A DNA stretch of 37,043 bases from GCA-2861595 sp035536185 (GCA_035536185.1 DATLOM010000048.1:1-37043), one strand, 5' to 3'. Positions 13,615 to 23,095 are shown, numbered from the stretch's first letter. Notes: a model not told the origin generated them from the letters alone. Numbers and translations: made by a program.

Positions 13615-15201
13615 TCAGCGCCGGCCCCGCAGCGTCACCTTCGAGCCGTCGAAGCTGCCCAGGGCGTTGGTCCGCAGGTTCTCGACGCGCCTGCTCGTCA
13701 CCGCATGGAGCTGGAACTGCGCTATCGGTATGACGGGCACCTCGTCGAGGATGGCCCGCTCCGCCTCCCGGTACAGCTCGGACTGCCGCGCCGGGTCCGG
13801 CTCCGAGCGGGCTCGTCGGAGCTGCTCGTCCACCGCGGGGCTGGCGAAGTGGGTCAGGTTGTTGCCGGAGTCCGAGGAGAACAGCGGGACCAGGAAGGCA
13901 TCGGCGGACGGGTAGGCGGCGATCCAGCCCAGGCGGAACAGCTCCTGTTGGCCCGAACCGACGAACTCGTCGTACTCGGCCGGCTGCCTGGACCTGACCA
14001 CCACTGTGACACCGATCTTGGCGAGACTGGCCTGGATGGCCTTGGCCACTGCCTCCTGACTGGGGTCGGCGTCGTAGTCCAAGGCGATCTCCGGCGGGGT
14101 GGTGCCCGGGAATGCCGCGGCCAGCAGGTCCCGTGCCCGGGCCTGGTCGTACCCGCAGCGTCCACAGGCCTCGGGCTGGAAGTCGCTCAGGCCGGCCAGC
14201 ACGATGCCCTCGATCGGCCGCACGGTGCCCTGGTACACCGCGGCCACGATGGCCTGCCGGTCGATCCCCCGCACCAGCGCCTCACGGAACCGAGGGTCGG
14301 CGAACTTCGGGTTCGTGAGGTTGAACCCGTAGAAGAGCTCGGCCACGTAAGGGGAGAACCCGGCCCGGCCGTACTTGCGGCCGGCGGAGTCGATGTCCTC
14401 CGGCGGCACCTGAGCCCAGTCCAGGTCGCCGCTCGTGAAGGCCGAGTAAGCGCGGGCCAGGGTGCTGAACAGGGTGATGTCGATACCGGCCACCCGGGCT
14501 CCGGACCCGGCCGACGGCACCAGCGACAGCGTCGCCGGTCGACGGTCCTGCAACCGGAACGGGCCGCTGCCGACGGGCCGCTCACCGAAGCCGGGCGCCG
14601 GCGGCGGGGCCTCCACCGCCTCCTTCGGCACCACCCCGAACACCGGGCTGGACAGCACACTCGGTAGCACCGACCACGGCTTCTCGAGGCTGACGTGGAC
14701 GACATCCGGCGCCGGCGCCGTCACCCCCGCCAGCTCGGGGGCGCCCTGGCGGAAAGCGAGGTAACCGCTGATCGGCTGGAGGAGATCGGCCGCCGGCGAT
14801 CCCGAGCCGGGCCGGGCGATCCGCTCCAGGGTGTACTTCACGTCGGCCGCGGTGATGGCACGGCCGTTGGAGAACGTGGCGCCCCGGCGCAGGTGGAAGT
14901 CCCACTGGAGCTGGTCGGCCGACGCCTCCCAACGAGCGGCCAGGGCCGGCACCACCGTCTTGGTTGCTGCGTCGAGCGCGGTCAACGAGTCGAAGAGCTG
15001 GTCGACGACCAGCTGCTGGTCGATCGTGCGCGCCCTGGCCGGGTCCAGGGTGGTGACCCCGGTCACCCCCACCCGCAGGACGCCGCCGGGCCGCTCGGGA
15101 CGCGAGCCACCGGACGGACGGTCCCCGCCGGCCGACGACGTCGGCTCGACGACCACCACGGCGGCGAGCGCCACCCACGACAACCGTCTCATCGCCCTCA
15201 T
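13615..15201 (-). CDS. ABC-transporter solute-binding protein, family 5 (peptide type)
   Basis: 528 residues. The N-terminus MRAMRRLSWVALAAVVVV is a signal sequence, but the expected lipobox Cys is missing: it reads VVVEPTSSAGG. The protein may be released by signal peptidase I or held by its uncleaved helix. The mature part is a good family-5 binding protein: PGGVLRVGVTGVTTLDPA, then WDFHLRRGATFSNGRAITAADVKYTLERI, GSGPFRLQ, FYGFNLTNPKFADPRFREAL and GIDRQAIVAAVYQG, a later ELFRLGWIAAYPSADAFL, and a C-terminal YREAERAILDEVPVIPIAQF. It probably binds peptides or a related solute outside the membrane. It shares fold and direction with the gene at 11872 (298 bp away) and has no permease partner in the window. 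Confidence 0.92.
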   Translation of the reverse strand: MRAMRRLSWVALAAVVVVEPTSSAGGDRPSGGSRPERPGGVLRVGVTGVTTLDPARARTIDQQLVVDQLFDSLTALDAATKTVVPALAARWEASADQLQWDFHLRRGATFSNGRAITAADVKYTLERIARPGSGSPAADLLQPISGYLAFRQGAPELAGVTAPAPDVVHVSLEKPWSVLPSVLSSPVFGVVPKEAVEAPPPAPGFGERPVGSGPFRLQDRRPATLSLVPSAGSGARVAGIDITLFSTLARAYSAFTSGDLDWAQVPPEDIDSAGRKYGRAGFSPYVAELFYGFNLTNPKFADPRFREALVRGIDRQAIVAAVYQGTVRPIEGIVLAGLSDFQPEACGRCGYDQARARDLLAAAFPGTTPPEIALDYDADPSQEAVAKAIQASLAKIGVTVVVRSRQPAEYDEFVGSGQQELFRLGWIAAYPSADAFLVPLFSSDSGNNLTHFASPAVDEQLRRARSEPDPARQSELYREAERAILDEVPVIPIAQFQLHAVTSRRVENLRTNALGSFDGSKVTLRGRR

Positions 15202-15224
15202 CGCCCGAGGAAGGACCTTAGGGG

Positions 15225-15305
15225 CCGCCGCAGAACTACTTGCACGAACCCGTGATGAACCCGCAGATGAAGGTCACTCAGAGGATGCAAGTAGTTCTGC
15301 GGCGG
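15225..15305. repeat. Perfect 20-bp inverted repeat between secG and the binding-protein gene
   Basis: CCGCCGCAGAACTACTTGCA at 15225-15244 is the exact complement of 15286-15305, with a 41-nt loop. With one mismatch the pairing extends four more bases. It lies 10 bp after the secG stop and upstream of the binding-protein start, so it can act as a terminator for the glycolysis-secG operon. The long loop and GC-rich arms also fit an intergenic palindromic repeat. Confidence 0.8.
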
Positions 15306-15315
15306 ACCCTTCAGG

Positions 15316-15546
15316 CTATTGGAGCCGTATGGCCAGGATCACCGTGGTGAAGGCGAAGACGACGGCGGTGGCGACGGTGATGCGGTCGAGGTTGCGCTCG
15401 ACCACGGTGGAGCCGGAGGCGGCGGCGCCCATCCCGCCACCGAACATGTCGGAGAGGCCTCCCCCGCGACCACTGTGCAGGAGGATCAACAGGATCAGCA
15501 GTAACGAGACGATCACATGGATCACCACGACGAGGGCCGTCAGCAC
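15316..15546 (-). CDS. secG: Preprotein translocase subunit SecG
   Basis: 76 residues, GTG start. Two membrane helices (LTALVVVIHVIVSLLLILLILL and ITVATAVVFAFTTVILAIRL) flank a Gly/Ser loop SGRGGGLSDMFGGGMG, the classic SecG signature. SecG binds SecYE in the plasma membrane and helps SecA-driven protein export. The gene is last in the gap-pgk-tpiA-secG unit, 46 bp after tpiA, which is the usual actinobacterial position. Confidence 0.95.
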   Translation of the reverse strand: MLTALVVVIHVIVSLLLILLILLHSGRGGGLSDMFGGGMGAAASGSTVVERNLDRITVATAVVFAFTTVILAIRLQ

Positions 15547-15592
15547 CCGACCAGGGTAGTGCCGGAGAAGGCCCGCGAGGGGGCGGGCGGGA

Positions 15593-16381
15593 TCAGCGTG
15601 GGTGCCGGTACTGAACTATCCGCGCGAACTCGTCGGCATCGAGGCTGGCTCCGCCCACCAGGGCGCCGTCGATATCGGGCCGGGCCATGAGCTCGGGCGT
15701 GTTGGTCGGCTTGACCGAACCGCCGTATTGGATGCGGACACCAGCGGCCGCCTCGGCCCCCTTGGCCTTGTCGACCGTGGCCCGGATGTGGGCGCACATG
15801 GCCTGGGCGTCCTCGGCCGTCGCCGTGCGCCCTGTGCCGATGGCCCAGATGGGCTCGTAGGCGATCACCATCGACGCCACCTGCTCGGCCGAAAGATCCT
15901 CGATCCCGGCCGGCACCTGGCCGCTCACCTTGGACTCGGCGTTGCCGGCGTCCCGCTCCTCGAGGGTCTCGCCCACGCACATGATCGGCGTCATGCCCGC
16001 CTTGAAGACAGCCTTGACCTTGCGGCTCACATCCTCGTCCGTCTCCCCGAACAGCTCCCGCCGCTCGGAATGGCCGACGATGACGTAGGAGATGTTCAGC
16101 TTGGCCAGCATCAGCGGGCTGACCTCGCCCGTGAATGCGCCCTTGTCCTCCCAGTGGCAGTTCTGGGCACCGACGATGATCTTCATGTTGTCGGCGTCGA
16201 CCACCGTCTGCACCGAGCGCAGGTCGGTGAACGGGGGGTGCACGGAGACGTCGACCGCCTCGTAGTCGTCGTCCCGCAGCTTGTACGAGAGGCGCTGCAC
16301 CAGCTGGATGGCCTCCAGGTGGTTGTGGTTCATCTTCCAGTTGCCGCTGATGAGGGGCTTGCGGCCGCCTGGATCAGCCAC
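15593..16381 (-). CDS. tpiA: Triosephosphate isomerase
   Basis: 262 residues. It interconverts dihydroxyacetone phosphate and glyceraldehyde 3-phosphate in the cytoplasm. The catalytic set is complete: Lys16 in GNWKMN, His104 in VGHSERR, Glu176 in AYEPIWAIGTG, and the phosphate loop QYGGSVKPTN near the C-terminus. The start overlaps the pgk end by 8 bp, indicating coupled translation. Confidence 0.98.
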   Translation of the reverse strand: MADPGGRKPLISGNWKMNHNHLEAIQLVQRLSYKLRDDDYEAVDVSVHPPFTDLRSVQTVVDADNMKIIVGAQNCHWEDKGAFTGEVSPLMLAKLNISYVIVGHSERRELFGETDEDVSRKVKAVFKAGMTPIMCVGETLEERDAGNAESKVSGQVPAGIEDLSAEQVASMVIAYEPIWAIGTGRTATAEDAQAMCAHIRATVDKAKGAEAAAGVRIQYGGSVKPTNTPELMARPDIDGALVGGASLDADEFARIVQYRHPR

Positions 16382-17477
16382 GAGCGGCCGCCTCTCTCAG
16401 TGCCTGCAGGCCGGGCAGGTCGCCCTGCTCGATCAGTTCCAGCGATGCCCCGCCGCCGGTGGACACATGGTCGACCTTGTCGGCCAGGCCGAACATGGCC
16501 ATGGCGCTGGCGCTGTCGCCACCACCGACCACGGTGAAGCCCGGGGCTTCAGCGACCGCTTCGGCCACGGCCCGGGTGCCAGCAGCGAAGCGTTCGTCCT
16601 CGAACACCCCCATGGGCCCGTTCCACAGCACGGTGCCGGCTTTGGCGACCTCGCCGGCAAAGGCCGCGGCTGTCTCGGGCCCGACGTCGAGGCTCTTCCA
16701 GCCGGCAGGAACGTCACGACCGACGGTGCGGACCTCCTCGTCGGGGCCGACGATCACGAGATCGGAGGGGACCAGGATGTGGGCGTCCGAAGCGAGCAGC
16801 TCCCGGCACACGTCCACCTGGTCGGGCTCGAGCAGCGAGTCGCCCACCTCGTGGCCCATGGCCACCAGGAAGGTGAAGCACATGCCGCCGCCGATGACCA
16901 GGGTGTCCACTCCTTTGGCCAGCAACGCCTTGATCACACCCAGCTTGTCGCTGACCTTGGACCCGCCGAGGACGGCGACGAACGGTCGCTCCACGTCCTC
17001 CAACAGGCCGCCGAGGACCTCCACCTCCCGGGCCAGGAGCCGACCGGCGGCACTCGGCAACCGGGCCGGCGGACCGACGATCGACGCGTGGGCCCGGTGG
17101 GCGGCGCCGAAGGCATCGCAGACGTACATGTCCTGGCCCTCGATCAGGCGATCCACGAAGGCAGGGTCGTTGGCCGTCTCACCCGGGTCGAACCGCAGGT
17201 TCTCCATCAGCTCGACGCCCGGCGCCAGCTCGCCCAGGCGGGCCCGCACCGGCTCCACCGAGTACTTGGGATCGGGCTCACCCTTGGGCCGCCCCAGATG
17301 GGTGCAGGCAGTCACCGTGGCGCCGTGCTCCTGGAGCCACTGGATGGTGGGCAACGCGGCGCGGATGCGCAGGTCGTCGTCGATCTTCCCGTCCGTGACC
17401 GGCACGTTGAAGTCGGCGCGAAGGAGGACCCGCTTGCCCGAAGGATCCGGCAGGTCCTCCAGCCGGGGGAGGTCCAC
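16374..17477 (-). CDS. pgk: Phosphoglycerate kinase, compact form
   Basis: It makes ATP from 1,3-bisphosphoglycerate. Motifs: RVLLRADFNVPV, THLGRPKGEPDPKYS, NLRFDPGE, GGSKVSDKLGV, LWNGPMGVFE and GGGDSASAM for nucleotide binding. At 367 residues it is shorter than the usual 390-400. The missing part lies between PVRARLGELAPG and VELMENLRFDPGE, where most PGKs carry about 25-30 more residues of the N-terminal domain. The reading frame is intact and all substrate motifs survive, so this is a compact variant rather than damage. The GTG start is directly adjacent to the gap stop. Confidence 0.97.
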   Translation of the reverse strand: MDLPRLEDLPDPSGKRVLLRADFNVPVTDGKIDDDLRIRAALPTIQWLQEHGATVTACTHLGRPKGEPDPKYSVEPVRARLGELAPGVELMENLRFDPGETANDPAFVDRLIEGQDMYVCDAFGAAHRAHASIVGPPARLPSAAGRLLAREVEVLGGLLEDVERPFVAVLGGSKVSDKLGVIKALLAKGVDTLVIGGGMCFTFLVAMGHEVGDSLLEPDQVDVCRELLASDAHILVPSDLVIVGPDEEVRTVGRDVPAGWKSLDVGPETAAAFAGEVAKAGTVLWNGPMGVFEDERFAAGTRAVAEAVAEAPGFTVVGGGDSASAMAMFGLADKVDHVSTGGGASLELIEQGDLPGLQALREAAARG

Positions 17478-18491
<1,014 letters not shown>

Positions 18492-18533
18492 CGCTGGCCT
18501 CCTGTTCAGTCGTATTTGACGCTCGCCTGAACC

Positions 18534-19424
18534 CTATCCAACCAGCACCGACAGCGCCTCGGCCAAGCGAGCCGGGTCATGGCCGGCGCCGTCGGGCTTG
18601 GTCAGGGCGCGTGAGCAGGCGTCGATGCCGGCGGGAAGATCGCCGACCGGCATCTGGGCGGGGTCGAACAGCACCACGTCGACGTCCACGTCGTGGGCCC
18701 GCAGCGCGACCACGTGGGCGGCCACGTCGTAGCCCGCCGTCTCGGGGTCCTGGGCCCGCAGGTTGCACACGTAGGTCCTCCGGGCGGCCGTGGTTGCCAG
18801 CGCGGCGGCGATCCCCGGCACGGCGGCAGCGGCCAGGACGCTCGTGTACAGCGAGCCCGGCCCGAGCACCACCTGGTCGGCGGCGGCGATGGCCTCCACG
18901 GCTGCCGCGGGAGGCTCGGCGTCGGGCGGGACGATCGAGACCCGGTTGATGTGCCCGGCGGAGGCCACCGCCACCTGGCCCTCCACGTGCCCCCCACCGA
19001 CCTCCGCCTTCAGCACGACGGGCACGGTCGTGGCGGGCAGGACCCTGCCTGTCGCCCCCACCAGGCGACCGGCCTCCTCGAGGGCGGCGATGAAGTCGCC
19101 CGTCGTCGCGGCCAGGCCGGCGATGACCAGGTTGCCGAGGGCGTGGCCTTCCAGCTCGCCGGCGTCGAAGCGGTGCTCGTAGGCTCTGGTCCACACCAGG
19201 TCGGTGTCACCCAGAGCGACGAGGCAACGGCGCAGGTCCCCCGGTGGCGGGATGTGGAAGGCCTCCCGCAGGCGCCCGCTCGACCCCCCGTCGTCGGCCA
19301 CGCTCACCACGGCGGTGATGTCGGCGGCGTAGAGCCGGACGGCCTGCAGGGTCGCGGCCAGGCCGTGGCCACCGCCGAGGGCGACGACTCTGGGGCCGGC
19401 ATCGGGGGTGCCGGCGGCGCTCAC
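18534..19424 (-). CDS. yvcK: YvcK/CofD-like protein (gluconeogenesis factor family)
   Basis: 296 residues. The N-terminus VVALGGGHGLAATLQAVRLY and the VSVADDGGSSGRLRE motif are diagnostic of the YvcK branch of the CofD-like fold, which binds UDP-sugars and links carbon metabolism to wall synthesis in other bacteria. IPPPGDLRRCLVAL and HALGNLVIAGLA follow, and VVLGPGSLYTSVL marks the second half. The GTG start overlaps the rapZ stop (GTGA at 19421-19424). Confidence 0.94.
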   Translation of the reverse strand: MSAAGTPDAGPRVVALGGGHGLAATLQAVRLYAADITAVVSVADDGGSSGRLREAFHIPPPGDLRRCLVALGDTDLVWTRAYEHRFDAGELEGHALGNLVIAGLAATTGDFIAALEEAGRLVGATGRVLPATTVPVVLKAEVGGGHVEGQVAVASAGHINRVSIVPPDAEPPAAAVEAIAAADQVVLGPGSLYTSVLAAAAVPGIAAALATTAARRTYVCNLRAQDPETAGYDVAAHVVALRAHDVDVDVVLFDPAQMPVGDLPAGIDACSRALTKPDGAGHDPARLAEALSVLVG

Positions 19425-20275
19425 CGCTGCACGTCCCGATGGTTGACCGTCGGCTTGAAGCCGTGGTCCTCCATCAGGCGGGCCACCTCCTCGGCCAGCA
19501 CCACCGAGCGGTGCCGTCCGCCGGTGCAGCCGACGGCGATGTTCAGGTAGGTCTTGCCCTCCTTGACGTAGGCGGGCAGGAGCAGAGCGAGGAGAGGGTC
19601 GAGGCGGTCGAGGAACTCGTGCGTCTCCGGCTGGGCCATGACGAACTCCCGTACGGCCGGCTCCCGCCCGGTCAGCGGGCGGAGATCCTCGACCCAGTGG
19701 GGGTTCGGCAGGAAGCGGCAGTCGAGCACCATGTCCACGTCGAGGGGGATGCCGTGCTTGTAGCCGAAGGACATCACCGACGTCTGGAGGCCCTCGGTGG
19801 CATCCTCGGACTGGAACATCTGGACCAGGCGGTCCCTGAGCTGATGGACGTTGAAGTCGCTGGTGTCGATCACCACGTCGGCCCTGTCCTTGATCCGGTC
19901 GAGGGCCTCCCGTTCGAGGACGATGCCCTCCCCCACGGTGTCGGACGCCACCGGGTGGCGCCGGCGGGTGCCTTCGAACCGGCGCACGAGAACGTCGTCG
20001 CCGGCGTCGAGGAACAGCACCCGGACCCTGCCGCCGGCCTTGCGCAGGCGGTCGATGCCGGCGGTCAGGTCGTCGACGTACCCGCTTCCCCCCCTACCGC
20101 TCACCAGCGCCACCCGCTCGGTCTCCGATCCGGGGTTGGACACGAGCTCGCTGACCTTGCTGATGAGCGCCGGCGGCAGGTTGTCGATGACGAACCAGCC
20201 CAGATCCTCCAGGGTGTCGGCGGCCGTGCTCCGGCCGGCGCCGGACATCCCCGTGATGATCACGTACTCGGTCAC
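19421..20275 (-). CDS. rapZ: RapZ-family nucleotide-binding protein
   Basis: 284 residues from a GTG at 20275; the frame stays open further upstream but that stretch only translates palindromic repeats. Walker A is GMSGAGRST (9-17), followed by LEDLGWFVIDNLPP, typical of RapZ/YvcJ. The C-terminal domain has FGYKHGIPLDVDMVLDCRFLPNPHW and GCTGGRHRSV, which in E. coli RapZ forms part of the RNA/metabolite-binding region. In E. coli RapZ controls GlmS through small RNAs. The actinobacterial role is less clear; the conserved linkage to yvcK suggests wall precursor control. Confidence 0.95.
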   Translation of the reverse strand: MTEYVIITGMSGAGRSTAADTLEDLGWFVIDNLPPALISKVSELVSNPGSETERVALVSGRGGSGYVDDLTAGIDRLRKAGGRVRVLFLDAGDDVLVRRFEGTRRRHPVASDTVGEGIVLEREALDRIKDRADVVIDTSDFNVHQLRDRLVQMFQSEDATEGLQTSVMSFGYKHGIPLDVDMVLDCRFLPNPHWVEDLRPLTGREPAVREFVMAQPETHEFLDRLDPLLALLLPAYVKEGKTYLNIAVGCTGGRHRSVVLAEEVARLMEDHGFKPTVNHRDVQR

Positions 20276-20300
20276 GCCGCCATTCTCACAGGCCCCCGCC

Positions 20301-20349
20301 CGTTGCGAGTACATAGGGGGCGGAAAGGGCCCCGTATGTACTCGCAACG
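20301..20349. repeat. Intergenic palindromic repeat, copy 1
   Basis: Perfect 15-bp arms (CGTTGCGAGTACATA at 20301-20315, complement at 20335-20349) with a GC-rich 19-nt loop containing GGGGGCGG. The same arm and loop sequence recurs at 20374-20420 and 33538-33586. It lies 25 bp upstream of the rapZ start. Confidence 0.88.
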
Positions 20350-20373
20350 CAGGGGGTGGCCACGGTTCCTGCA

Positions 20374-20420
20374 GTTGCGAGTACATGGGGGGCGGAAAAG
20401 GCCCGTCATGTACTCGCAAC
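20374..20420. repeat. Intergenic palindromic repeat, copy 2
   Basis: 14-bp perfect arms (20374-20387 and 20407-20420) with the same GTTGCGAGTACAT core and a GGGGGCGGAAAAGGCCC-type loop. It partly overlaps the 3' end of the methyltransferase gene and supplies its stop codon (TGA at 20406-20408). Confidence 0.88.
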
Positions 20421-21218
20421 CGGTGGGGGTGGGGGTGGGGGTGGGGGTGGGGCTGAGAGTGGGCGGAGTGGGTGGGGGTGCTTCTCGGCCCGAAGGAACA
20501 GGAGGCGGGGGATGGTGGCGGCCTCGGCGTACTCCTGGGCGCGCGCGAGGAAGCCGGGGGGCGGCGCCGGCTCGTCCATGTGGGTGACGAGCAGTCCGAA
20601 GGCGGCCATCGAGTTGACGTAGCGGGACAGCGGGCGGTGGACGAAGGGAATGAAGACGTCCTTGTCCACTTCCTCCAGGGTGGTGTCCTCCACCAGGTAC
20701 GGGCCGATTCGCCAGTACTGCTCCTCGAGGATGGTGTCGTCGATCCACCCGCTGCCCGGCGTCTGGAGGAGCGGGTGGTTGAGGAAGAACAGGAAACGGC
20801 CGCCCGGCTCCAGGACCCGGGCCACCTCGGCCAGGGCGGCGTCGGCGTCGTCGATGTGCTCGAACACCAGGCAGGCGACGGCGGCGTCGAAGGACCCGTC
20901 GTGGAAGGGCAGAGCCGTCGCCTGGGCAGCGGCGAAGGCGGGTCCTCCGGCACGTTGGCGCCCCGTTTCGAGCTGGAACCAGCTGAGGTCGACAGCGGTC
21001 ACCATGTCGACGCCTTGTACGGACGCCGCCACGCGGGATACCTGCCCCTCGCCGGCGCCTATGTCCAGCACGCGGGTGGTCCCTCGCAGGTGTTCCGCGG
21101 CCATGGGCAGGATCTGCTCGGTGTATTCGGCGTCCGCCCCGTCGGTGAACTGGGCCTGCCACCAGTCGGCGTGCAACGTCCAGGGGTCGGGACCGTGGTC
21201 GGGGTCGGCCCTGGTCAC
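20406..21218 (-). CDS. SAM-dependent class I methyltransferase
   Basis: 270 residues from a GTG at 21218 that overlaps the uvrC stop (GTGA), so translation is probably coupled. Motif I RVLDIGAGEGQ (49-59), acidic MVTAVDLSWFQLE, then ATALPFHDGSFDAAVACLVF and LAEVARVLEPGGRFLFFLNHP define a UbiE-like methyltransferase. A TILEEQYWRIGPYLVEDTTL stretch follows. The target is unknown. The last 16 residues are a poly-proline tail (SAPPPPPPPPPPVAST) written by a G-tract repeat and the edge of a palindromic repeat, so the original C-terminus was probably replaced when these repeats arrived. Inserted between uvrC and rapZ, genes that are usually adjacent. Confidence 0.88.
   Translation of the reverse strand: MTRADPDHGPDPWTLHADWWQAQFTDGADAEYTEQILPMAAEHLRGTTRVLDIGAGEGQVSRVAASVQGVDMVTAVDLSWFQLETGRQRAGGPAFAAAQATALPFHDGSFDAAVACLVFEHIDDADAALAEVARVLEPGGRFLFFLNHPLLQTPGSGWIDDTILEEQYWRIGPYLVEDTTLEEVDKDVFIPFVHRPLSRYVNSMAAFGLLVTHMDEPAPPPGFLARAQEYAEAATIPRLLFLRAEKHPHPLRPLSAPPPPPPPPPPVAST
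20424..20452. repeat. TGGGGG tandem repeat (G-quadruplex-prone)
   Basis: Four TGGGGG units and a final TGGGG run without interruption next to palindromic repeat copy 2. Five G-tracts of four or more bases with one-base loops make a stable quadruplex likely on the plus strand. The other strand encodes the proline tail of the methyltransferase. Confidence 0.85.
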
Positions 21219-23095
21219 GATGCCCGGCCGTGCCGGCGCTCGGTGTGCAGCTTGTCGTGGACGGCGGCGGCGACGGTGGCGGGCAGCCAGGGCAGCGCCT
21301 CCAGCGACTCCAGCGACGCCTTCTTGACCGCCCCGACGCCGCCGAGCTCCTGGATCAGGCGCTTGCGCCGGGCGGGGCCGAGGCCGGGGATGTCGTCGAG
21401 GGCGCTCCTGGTCATGCGCTTGCCGCGGAGCTGGCGGTGGTAGGCGATGGCGAAACGGTGGGCCTCGTCCCGGATGCGCTGGAGCAGATAGAGCGACTCG
21501 GACTGGCGGGGAATGCGGACGGGGTCCGCCTGCCCGGGCAGGTACACCTCCTCGAACTGCTTGGCCAGGGCGGCCACCGAGATCTCGTCCTCCAGCCCCA
21601 GCTCCTCCACCACCTTGAGGGCGACACCGAGCTGGCCCTTGCCGCCGTCGACCAGGAGCAGCTGGGGCGGGTACGAGAATCGCCGCCGGCGCTCGTCGAC
21701 ACCCCTGTCCCGCTCCACGAGCAGGGCGGTCAGGCGGCGGGTCAGGACCTCCTCCATGGCCGCATAGTCGTCGTTGCCGGGGACGGTGCCCACCTTGAAG
21801 CGGCGGTACTCCGACTTCTTGGGCAGGGCGTCCTCCATCACCACCATGGACCCCACATAGTCGGTGCCCTGGATGTGGCTCATGTCGAAGCACTCGATCC
21901 GCAGCGGTGCCTCGGGCAGGCCGAGGGCGTCCTGGAGGTCGTTGAGGGCCCTGGCCCGGCTGTTGTGGTCGGCCGAGCGGCGCAGTCGGTGGCGCACGAA
22001 CTCCTCGCCGGCGTTGCGACTGACCGTCTCGTAGAGGGCCCGCTTGTCCCCCCGTTGGGGCACCCGGATGGCGACCTTGCCGCTGCGGCACCCGGCCAGC
22101 CATGCCTCGAGAACGTCCTGCTCCTCGGGCAGCTCGGGGACCAGGACCTCCCTGGGAACGCCGAGGGCGGGCTCGGCGTAGTGCTGCTGGAGGATGTCGG
22201 CCATGAGCTGGGCGGGGGTGAGGTCCTCCACCTTGTCGACCACGAACCCCTTGCGACCGACGACCCGGCCCCGGCGCACGTAGAAGACCTGGACGGCGGC
22301 CTCCAGCTCGTCCTCGGCCAAGGCGAACACGTCGAGGTCCTCGGCCTTCTCGGTCACCATCTGCTGCTTCTCGATGGCCTTCCGGACCGACGCCAGCCGA
22401 TCCCGCATCCGGGCCGCCCGCTCGAACTCCAGTTGGTCCGACGCCTCCTTCATCTGGCTCTCCAGGCGGGAGACGATGGGCTGGGTGTCGCCGTCGAGGA
22501 AGTTGACCAGCTCGTCGACCAGTGAGTCGTAGGCCTCCCGGTCGATCTCCTTCACGCACGGTCCTGCGCACTTCTCGATGTGGAAGAGGAGGCACGGCCG
22601 GCCCTGGCGCTCGTGGCGGCCGAACTTGATGTCCGAGCAGGTGCGGATGGGGAAGGTGCGCAGGAGCAGGTCGAGCGTCTCGCGGATGGCGTAGGCGTGG
22701 CCGAAGGGCCCGAAGTAGCGGACACCCTTGCGCTTCTGGCCCCGCATCACCATGGCCCGGGGCCACTCGTCGTCGAGGGTGACGGCGAGGAACGGGTAGC
22801 TCTTGTCGTCCATCAGGCGGATGTTGAACCGCGGCCGGTGGCGCTTGATGAGGTTGTACTCGAGCATCAGCGCCTCGATGTCGTTGGCCACCTGGATCCA
22901 CTCGACGCTCTCCGCCGCCGTCACCATCTGGGCCGTGCGGGGCGGCATGAGGCGGGGGTTGCCGAAGTAGCTGTTGAGGCGCTGGCGCAGCGACTTGGCC
23001 TTGCCGACGTAGATCACCCGCCCGTGGGCGTCCTTGAACTGGTAGGAGCCGGGGGCGTCGGGGATCGAGCCGGCCGGCGGCCGGGGGAACGTCAC
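21215..23095 (-). CDS. uvrC: Excinuclease ABC subunit C
   Basis: 626 residues from a GTG at 23095, giving the family-typical MTFPRPPAGSIPDAPGSYQF; the frame is open to 23272 but the extra residues look non-coding. Domains in order: GIY-YIG nuclease (GSYQFKDAHGRVIYVGKAKS), a Cys-containing region (CLLFHIEKCAGPC), a UVR motif (LEFERAARMRDRLASV), the RNase-H-like endonuclease domain (RIECFDMSHIQGTDYVGSMV and LLLVDGGKGQL), and tandem HhH motifs (IPGLGPARRKRLIQELGG). UvrC makes both incisions in nucleotide excision repair after UvrA/UvrB load. uvrA is also in the window; uvrB is not. Confidence 0.97.
   Translation of the reverse strand: MTFPRPPAGSIPDAPGSYQFKDAHGRVIYVGKAKSLRQRLNSYFGNPRLMPPRTAQMVTAAESVEWIQVANDIEALMLEYNLIKRHRPRFNIRLMDDKSYPFLAVTLDDEWPRAMVMRGQKRKGVRYFGPFGHAYAIRETLDLLLRTFPIRTCSDIKFGRHERQGRPCLLFHIEKCAGPCVKEIDREAYDSLVDELVNFLDGDTQPIVSRLESQMKEASDQLEFERAARMRDRLASVRKAIEKQQMVTEKAEDLDVFALAEDELEAAVQVFYVRRGRVVGRKGFVVDKVEDLTPAQLMADILQQHYAEPALGVPREVLVPELPEEQDVLEAWLAGCRSGKVAIRVPQRGDKRALYETVSRNAGEEFVRHRLRRSADHNSRARALNDLQDALGLPEAPLRIECFDMSHIQGTDYVGSMVVMEDALPKKSEYRRFKVGTVPGNDDYAAMEEVLTRRLTALLVERDRGVDERRRRFSYPPQLLLVDGGKGQLGVALKVVEELGLEDEISVAALAKQFEEVYLPGQADPVRIPRQSESLYLLQRIRDEAHRFAIAYHRQLRGKRMTRSALDDIPGLGPARRKRLIQELGGVGAVKKASLESLEALPWLPATVAAAVHDKLHTERRHGRAS

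Noticed and set aside
20276..20953. Upstream extension of the rapZ reading frame
   Set aside because: It translates the palindromic repeats and the methyltransferase gene in another frame; RapZ similarity begins at the GTG at 20275.
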